This document shows positions 7,304-11,738 of a stretch of 11,738 bases of DNA, piece by piece. How positions within the stretch are numbered: position 1 is the stretch's first letter; each line of letters starts with the position of its first letter. The DNA comes from CBDUEV01 sp965366365 (GTDB taxonomy: Bacteria; Actinomycetota; Acidimicrobiia; Spongiisociales; JAENVV01). Under the pieces are notes generated by a model. It was not told the origin of the DNA. It saw nothing but the letters and a program-made list of their open reading frames with translations, and did not search any database. The DNA lies in the NCBI GenBank assembly GCA_965366365.1, contig CBDUEV010000083.1, positions 1-11,738 on the forward strand. The letters are read 5' to 3'. A program made the position numbers and the translations under genes.

Positions 7304-7352
7304 CGTGTCGCGCCCACGGGACCCGTGGGCGCGACACGTTCTCGGTTTTTCT
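7304..7352 (+). terminator. 17-bp perfect hairpin between xylF and xylH, with T-tract on the plus strand
   Basis: CGTGTCGCGCCCACGGG (7304-7320) is followed by one base and then its exact reverse complement (7322-7338), so the loop will open to three or more bases. On the plus strand it is followed by TTCTCGGTTTTTCTT, giving an intrinsic-terminator shape, although no plus-strand gene lies directly upstream. On the minus strand, the direction of the xyl genes, the A-tract comes before the stem and no T-run follows. There it would act as a 3' stabiliser or partial stop that keeps xylF mRNA in excess over xylHG. Structure is certain; role is inferred. Confidence 0.6.
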
Positions 7353-7359
7353 TCAGACG

Positions 7360-8457
7360 CTAGGGGCAGACACTCACGGTGCCGGCCGCCACACCCTGGC
7401 ACAGGGTGTCGGTGTCGATCCATCCGGCGTCGACGACGACATTCAGGTTGTCCTGAGTGATCGGAATCGGGGCGAGAAGAATCGACGTCATGGTGTTGCC
7501 ACCCGGCGATTCGAAACTCACCACACCGGCCACGTCACCGAGGGCGGTGCCTCCGGCGAGCTGCACAGCAGCTTCACCGGCGGCCGCACCGAGCTCGCGG
7601 GCGTCCTTCCACACGGAGACGGCCTGGGTGCCGAGCGCCACGCGGTTCAGAGCGGCGGCATCGCCGTCCTGACCGGACACGGGCACGATCCCGTCCATTC
7701 CCTGTGCGGCAAGGGCGGCGACCACGCCACCGGCCATGCCGTCGTTCGAGGCGACAACCGCGTCGACCTCGTTGTTGTTCTGGGTCAGGAACTGCTCCAT
7801 GTTGGTCTGAGCCACAGCAGGATCCCAGTTGTCGGTGTAGGACTCGCCCACGTTGACAATGGCGCCCGAATCGATGGCGTCCTGAAGGATCTCGAGCTGA
7901 CCGCCATGGAGGAAGTCGGCGTTGGCATCGGCCTGGTTGCCCTTGATGAAGACATAGTTGCCTTCCGGCACCAGATCGAAGATCACGCGAGCCTGCATGC
8001 GACCGACTTCGACGTTGTCGAAGGTGATGTACAGCGCACCCGGATCTTCGATGAGCCGGTCATAGGCCACCACGGGGATGCCCTGGTCGAGCGCACTCTG
8101 CACCGCCGGCAGAATGGCGGTGCCATCTTGGGCGAGGATGATGAGGGCGTCGGCACCCTGGGAGATCAGGTTCTCGACGTCAGCGATCTGCTGCTCGGCA
8201 GAAGAACCGGCATCGGTCGAGATATACGTGGCGCCTCCGGCCTCGAGCGCAGCCTTGATGGCGGGCTCGTCGGACTTGGCCCAACGTTCTTCGTTGTAGT
8301 TGTTCCACGACACACCAACGACGAGATCTCCAGAGGCCTCGGCAACCGTGGTATCGGTGCCTTCGGCGGCGACAGTCGTGGTGGTGTCATCGGATCCACA
8401 GGCGACCAGCAGCATTGCAACGACTGCCAGGAGCGCCCAGAAACGGCGATTCAACAA
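7360..8457 (-). CDS. xylF: D-xylose-type ABC substrate-binding lipoprotein
   Basis: Exported solute-binding protein of the periplasmic-binding-protein-like I fold that hands the sugar to XylH. The 365-aa product starts with a lipoprotein signal ending LLVAC, with lipidation at Cys20. An Asp/Thr/Ala-rich linker follows (about 22-44). The body closely follows E. coli XylF: EERW (56-59), AYDR (131-134), ITFDN (144-148), PEGNYVFIKG, NNNEVDAVVASND (227-239), SGQDGD (261-266) and ALGTQAVSVWK. Cys353 and Cys364 at the very C-terminus could form a disulfide. The start is TTG; TTG 8457 lies only 4 nt from AGGAGG, and a second TTG at 8454 has better 7-nt spacing. First gene of the importer operon and divergent from the haloperoxidase. 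Xylose is the likely ligand by motif match; another pentose is possible. Confidence 0.94.
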   Translation of the reverse strand: MLNRRFWALLAVVAMLLVACGSDDTTTTVAAEGTDTTVAEASGDLVVGVSWNNYNEERWAKSDEPAIKAALEAGGATYISTDAGSSAEQQIADVENLISQGADALIILAQDGTAILPAVQSALDQGIPVVAYDRLIEDPGALYITFDNVEVGRMQARVIFDLVPEGNYVFIKGNQADANADFLHGGQLEILQDAIDSGAIVNVGESYTDNWDPAVAQTNMEQFLTQNNNEVDAVVASNDGMAGGVVAALAAQGMDGIVPVSGQDGDAAALNRVALGTQAVSVWKDARELGAAAGEAAVQLAGGTALGDVAGVVSFESPGGNTMTSILLAPIPITQDNLNVVVDAGWIDTDTLCQGVAAGTVSVCP

Positions 8458-8716
8458 TATTCCTCCTAAGTAATGGTGTCCCGAAAAGGACGACTCCAGA
8501 CTAGCGGTCCGCGCGGTCGGAGGAGAAAAGCCGACCCCCCAACCGGAGCGGGTTTCCGATGCGAGTCTGCGGCCCGGAAGGCGCCTTGCCGTCGGCCATT
8601 TTGCGGCAGGCCGGTACTACCATCCGCCTCGGAAAGCTGGCGCCACCCGCTCCGCTCCTCGAGCAGGGAGGCCATTCGCAGCAGCAACCCGAAAGACCGC
8701 GTATAGGAAGGCCCCT
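8458..8716. promoter_or_regulatory. Divergent intergenic region between xylF and the haloperoxidase gene
   Basis: This 259-bp stretch has no convincing ORF on either strand and must hold both promoters. I see a plausible minus-strand -10 (TAGTCT, about 8499-8504) for xylF, but no -35 of quality. On the plus side there is only AGGAAGG (8705-8711) as the haloperoxidase SD. TGCCG/CGGCA around 8587-8608 makes a weak hairpin. I found no recognisable XylR or LacI-type palindrome. Confidence 0.4.
8462..8467 (-). promoter_or_regulatory. RBS of xylF serving tandem TTG starts
   Basis: AGGAGG on the minus strand precedes two consecutive TTG codons at 8457 and 8454, spaced 4 and 7 nt away. No ATG or GTG is suitably placed, so translation must begin at TTG. 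The spacing favours the second. Confidence 0.65.
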
Positions 8717-10579
8717 ATGCCCATCACAGCACGAAGTCGCTGGGCCGTCGCGGTGGGGACCCTGGTGCTGTTCGGTGTCGTGGCGGGCGGCCTCGCGTTC
8801 GGAACGGATCTCTGGTCACCCGAGCGTGCCTGCCCTGGGCCAACCGAGCACTCGGAGTGGTCGGTGGCCCGACGCTGGGATGAGGCGCTCCTCAACGCCA
8901 TCAGGCGTGATGTGCCTGCGCCAACCGTCCACTCCCGAAACCTGTTCCACACGTCGGCAGCGATGTGGGACGCCTGGGCAGCCTACGACCCGGACGCCGT
9001 CGGGTTGTTCACGAGCGAGAAGCACCCCCTCTCCGACGCAGCCCGAGACGAGGCGATCAGCTACGCGGCGTTCCGCGTGCTCGAGGCACGGTATCTCGAT
9101 TCGATCGGTGCGGTCGACTCGATCTCGGAGTTCGATCGTCTCATGGATTCGCTCTGCTACCCCATCGACGTCACGACGACCGAAGGGGACGCACCGGCCG
9201 CGGTCGGCAACCGAATCGCAGAAGCAGTGTTGTCGTCGGCTGCGCAGGACGGATCGAACGAATCGGAAGGGTACGTCGATCCCGACTATGAGCCCATCAA
9301 TCCGCCGATGGTGGTCTCGGAGTCCGGGACCACCATGACCGACCCGAATCGATGGCAGCCGCTCGAGCTCGAGGAGATGGTCTCCCAGAACGGCATTCTG
9401 GTTCGAGGCGGGTTTCAGGAATTCGTGGATCCTCATTGGGGTCACGTCGAGAGCTTCGCTCTGCCCGACGGTGGCCCCGATGGTTTACCGATCGTGCCAG
9501 AGGATCCGCCGCTGCTCGGCGATCCGACCACCGACGCAGAGTTCAAGGATTCTGCGGTGGAGGTCCTTCGCTACAGCAGCATGCTGGACCCCGCCCCCGG
9601 CATCGTGATCGACATCTCGCCTGCCGCCCTGGGCGCCAACCCGCTCGGCACCAACGACGGCGCCGGACGTGCCCTCAACCCGATGACCGACGCTCCCTAC
9701 GAGCCCAACCTGGTCAACCAGGGCGACTTCGGTCGAGTCCTGGCAGAGTTTTGGGCGGATGGACCCAATTCGGAGACACCGCCCGGGCACTGGAACACGG
9801 TCGCCAACACGGTTTCCGACATTCTCTCCCCCGAGCTTCGGCTCGCCGGCATCGGCGAGCCGGTGGAGCGGCTCGAATGGGATGTGAAGCTGTATCTGGC
9901 TCTGAACGCCGCCAACCACGATGCAGCTGTCGCCGCCTGGGGAGCGAAGGGGTATTACGACTACGCCCGTCCCATTTCGATGATTCGCTATATGGGCGGG
10001 CTCGGGCAGTCGAGTGATTCCGAGCTGCCGTCGTACCATCCGGAAGGGCTCCCCCTCGAAGCAGACCTGGTCGAGCTCATCACCGTGGAGAGCAGTCAAC
10101 CAGGCCAACGGCACCAGGATCTCGCCGACCACGTCGGCGAGATCGCCGTCCGAGCGTGGTCTGGCACCCCCGCCGATCGTGACACCGAGGTCGGTGGCGT
10201 CAGGTGGATCCTCGCAACGGAGTGGACCCCTTATCAGAAACCCACCTTCGTCACCCCGGCGTTCGCCGGGTACGTATCGGGACACAGCGTGTTCAGTCGT
10301 GCCTCCGCCGAGATCCTGACTGCCTTCACCGGATCGGAGTACTTCCCGGGTGGACTCGGGGAGTGGACGATTCCCGCCGGCGACCTCGAGTTCGAGGCAG
10401 GCCCGGAGTCACCGGTCACCCTGCAGTGGGCAACCTACCGGGACGCTGCCGACCAAGCAGGACGGTCCCGGCTGTTCGGCGGGATCCATGTGCGGGCCGA
10501 CGACTTCGCCGGACGGGTCATGGGAGAGCACGTGGGTCGTGAGGTGTGGGAGCGAGTCCAGCACTACTACGGTCCATGA
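8717..10579 (+). CDS. Exported vanadium-dependent haloperoxidase (PAP2 superfamily)
   Basis: Uses vanadate and hydrogen peroxide to oxidise halide to hypohalous acid. The 620-aa protein has an N-terminal hydrophobic segment (about 9-28) without a lipobox, so it is secreted or membrane-anchored. All vanadate-site motifs are present with canonical spacing: K-x6-RP as Lys411, Arg418 and Pro419; SGH as Ser521, Gly522 and His523 (general acid/base); SR-x5-H-x3-D as Ser584, Arg585, His591 (vanadate ligand) and Asp595. Compared with Curvularia chloroperoxidase, Trp408 sits three before the Lys like Trp350, and Phe516 sits seven before the His like Phe397, an arrangement expected for a chloride-capable enzyme. 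The usual PSGH is VSGH here. ATG 8717 follows AGGAAGG by 5 nt. The stop overlaps the next start as ATGA. Class is firm; halide preference is inference. Confidence 0.92.
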   Translation: MPITARSRWAVAVGTLVLFGVVAGGLAFGTDLWSPERACPGPTEHSEWSVARRWDEALLNAIRRDVPAPTVHSRNLFHTSAAMWDAWAAYDPDAVGLFTSEKHPLSDAARDEAISYAAFRVLEARYLDSIGAVDSISEFDRLMDSLCYPIDVTTTEGDAPAAVGNRIAEAVLSSAAQDGSNESEGYVDPDYEPINPPMVVSESGTTMTDPNRWQPLELEEMVSQNGILVRGGFQEFVDPHWGHVESFALPDGGPDGLPIVPEDPPLLGDPTTDAEFKDSAVEVLRYSSMLDPAPGIVIDISPAALGANPLGTNDGAGRALNPMTDAPYEPNLVNQGDFGRVLAEFWADGPNSETPPGHWNTVANTVSDILSPELRLAGIGEPVERLEWDVKLYLALNAANHDAAVAAWGAKGYYDYARPISMIRYMGGLGQSSDSELPSYHPEGLPLEADLVELITVESSQPGQRHQDLADHVGEIAVRAWSGTPADRDTEVGGVRWILATEWTPYQKPTFVTPAFAGYVSGHSVFSRASAEILTAFTGSEYFPGGLGEWTIPAGDLEFEAGPESPVTLQWATYRDAADQAGRSRLFGGIHVRADDFAGRVMGEHVGREVWERVQHYYGP

Positions 10580-11738
10580 TCGTGGCAGCACATCGCCGAT
10601 CGGCATCTCGGACCGTGCTCGTCACGGTGACCGCCCTCGGGATTGTCGCCATCGTGGCCGTCGTCGGGTGGATTGGACGGGGCGACCCGACGCCCCGCGC
10701 AGCTCTCCCGCCACCCCATTTCGTGGACGACACCGGCTCATCGGGCATCGACCACGCCTACGACGGAGAGTTCACGTTCTTCGTCGGAGGCGGAGTCGCA
10801 GCCTTCGACTGCAACGCCGACCACCAGCCAGACCTGTACCTGGCCGGCGGGGCCGGCCAAGCCTCTCTCTATCAAAACGAGAGCCCGATCGGGGGCGCAT
10901 TGCGGTTCACTCGTCTCCCGGCCGCCACGACAGACCTCACCGACGTGGTCGGCGCCTATCCCCTGGACATCGACTCAGACGGCCATCTCGATCTCGCCGT
11001 TCTGCGGCTCGGTGAGAACGTTCTCCTCCGCGGCCTCGGCGATTGTCGCTTCGAGCGGGCCAACGAGGCGTGGCAGATCGACGGAGACGATGAGTGGACC
11101 GCCGCCTTCAGCGCAACTTGGGAAGCCGGAGAGACTCTTCCCACCCTGGCTTTCGGAAACTACGTGAGGTTGGACGAAGAGGGCCGCCAGGTCGGGGAAT
11201 GCTCCCCCAACGCGCTGGTGCGACCCGGCTCCGCAGAGCGCTACGCGGAGCCGATCCCGTTGGACCCGGGATGGTGCACGCTTTCGATCCTCTTCAGCGA
11301 CTGGGACCGCTCGGGCAGGCGCGATCTGAGAATGACGAACGATCGCCACTACTACCGCGACGGGGAGGAGCAACTGTGGCGGGTGGCCACCGGCGAGGCA
11401 CCTCGCCTGTATGCGCGTGAGGAAGGCTGGAAGAAGATGCAGATCTGGGGCATGGGTATCGCCAGTCACGACTTGACCGGCGACGGTCGACCGGAGGTCT
11501 TCCTCACCAGCCAGGGCGACAACAAGCTCCAGACCCTGACCGGGGACGCCGCCGGACCCAACTACACGGACATCGCCATCCGCAGTGGAGCCACGGCCCA
11601 TCGGCCCTACACCGACGGCGCCGTCCTGCCGTCGACCGCCTGGCATGCCGAGTTCCAGGACGTCAACAACGACGCGTTCGTCGACTTGTTCATCTCCAAG
11701 GGCAACGTCGAGGCCATGCCGGACTTCGCAGCAGAGGA
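10576..11738 (+). CDS. Membrane-anchored FG-GAP/VCBS repeat protein, CRTAC1-like, 3' end cut by window edge
   Basis: Found by direct translation: 387 codons are open to the right edge. A short basic N-terminus (AHRRSASR) precedes one hydrophobic segment at about 13-33, with no lipobox, so the body is outside the membrane. From about 48 it reads HFVDDTGSSGIDH, as CRTAC1-type proteins begin. Five FG-GAP-like acidic loops then follow: DCNADHQPDLYLA (78-90), DIDSDGHLDLAV (131-142), DWDRSGRRDLRM (242-253), DLTGDGRPEVFL (299-310) and DVNNDAFVDLFI (362-373). Such DxDxDGxxD loops bind calcium in integrin-like beta-propellers; the third and first are degenerate. The start ATG overlaps the haloperoxidase TGA (ATGA), so the two should be translationally coupled. 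No catalytic motif is visible. It could serve as a partner, scaffold or surface-binding protein for the haloperoxidase. Confidence 0.85.
   Translation, partial: MIVAAHRRSASRTVLVTVTALGIVAIVAVVGWIGRGDPTPRAALPPPHFVDDTGSSGIDHAYDGEFTFFVGGGVAAFDCNADHQPDLYLAGGAGQASLYQNESPIGGALRFTRLPAATTDLTDVVGAYPLDIDSDGHLDLAVLRLGENVLLRGLGDCRFERANEAWQIDGDDEWTAAFSATWEAGETLPTLAFGNYVRLDEEGRQVGECSPNALVRPGSAERYAEPIPLDPGWCTLSILFSDWDRSGRRDLRMTNDRHYYRDGEEQLWRVATGEAPRLYAREEGWKKMQIWGMGIASHDLTGDGRPEVFLTSQGDNKLQTLTGDAAGPNYTDIAIRSGATAHRPYTDGAVLPSTAWHAEFQDVNNDAFVDLFISKGNVEAMPDFAAE

Noticed and set aside
6192..7337. 381-codon minus-strand open frame over the permease
   Set aside because: It is a frame-shifted reading of xylH with no hydrophobic pattern; the xylH frame carries the family motifs.
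8584..8610. CCTTGCCG / CGGCAGG imperfect hairpin upstream of the haloperoxidase
   Set aside because: Only five contiguous pairs with a 12-nt loop in GC-rich DNA; this is common by chance and has no T-run.

Overview
The window is about 11.7 kb of high-GC, gene-dense chromosomal DNA with short intergenic gaps, many GTG/TTG starts and strong Shine-Dalgarno (SD) sites. Gene content and style suggest a free-living actinobacterium, perhaps of the Acidimicrobiia type: a lipoprotein with a Thr-rich linker, a single-domain sugar ABC ATPase, and a secreted vanadium haloperoxidase. This placement is inference; no rRNA or other phylogenetic marker is present. I see no tRNA, rRNA, CRISPR array, insertion sequence or phage gene.

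Layout, left to right. (1) 1-1431, minus strand: xylulokinase xylB, cut by the left edge. A 21-codon leader ORF with a perfect SD precedes it. (2) 1501-1608: divergent control region with an inverted repeat. (3) 1609-5189, plus strand: pirin, a Na+/phosphate cotransporter, a PhoU-domain protein and a shikimate kinase family protein. (4) 5190-8457, minus strand: a xylose-type ABC importer in the transcription order xylF (lipoprotein), xylH (permease), xylG (ATPase). A 17-bp perfect hairpin lies between xylF and xylH, and xylH/xylG overlap by ATGA. (5) 8458-8716: divergent intergenic region. (6) 8717 to the right edge, plus strand: a secreted vanadium-dependent haloperoxidase overlapping by ATGA a membrane-anchored FG-GAP/CRTAC1-like propeller protein, cut by the right edge.

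How the genes fit together. XylF-XylH-XylG would import a pentose, probably D-xylose, and XylB would phosphorylate D-xylulose after an isomerase not seen here. The two xyl segments share a strand but are split by four plus-strand genes of unrelated function. Within that block, the Na+/Pi transporter and PhoU protein form a phosphate-uptake pair. The haloperoxidase and propeller protein look like one translationally coupled exported module.

The points most worth following are these. The haloperoxidase keeps every vanadate-site residue, has a chloroperoxidase-like Trp/Phe pair, and is coupled to a propeller protein. xylB seems to depend on translation of a short leader ORF. xylG and the shikimate kinase gene meet stop to stop with no gap, and the first terminator-like hairpin readable on the plus strand lies about 2.1 kb further on, between xylH and xylF. 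That geometry implies overlapping transcripts.
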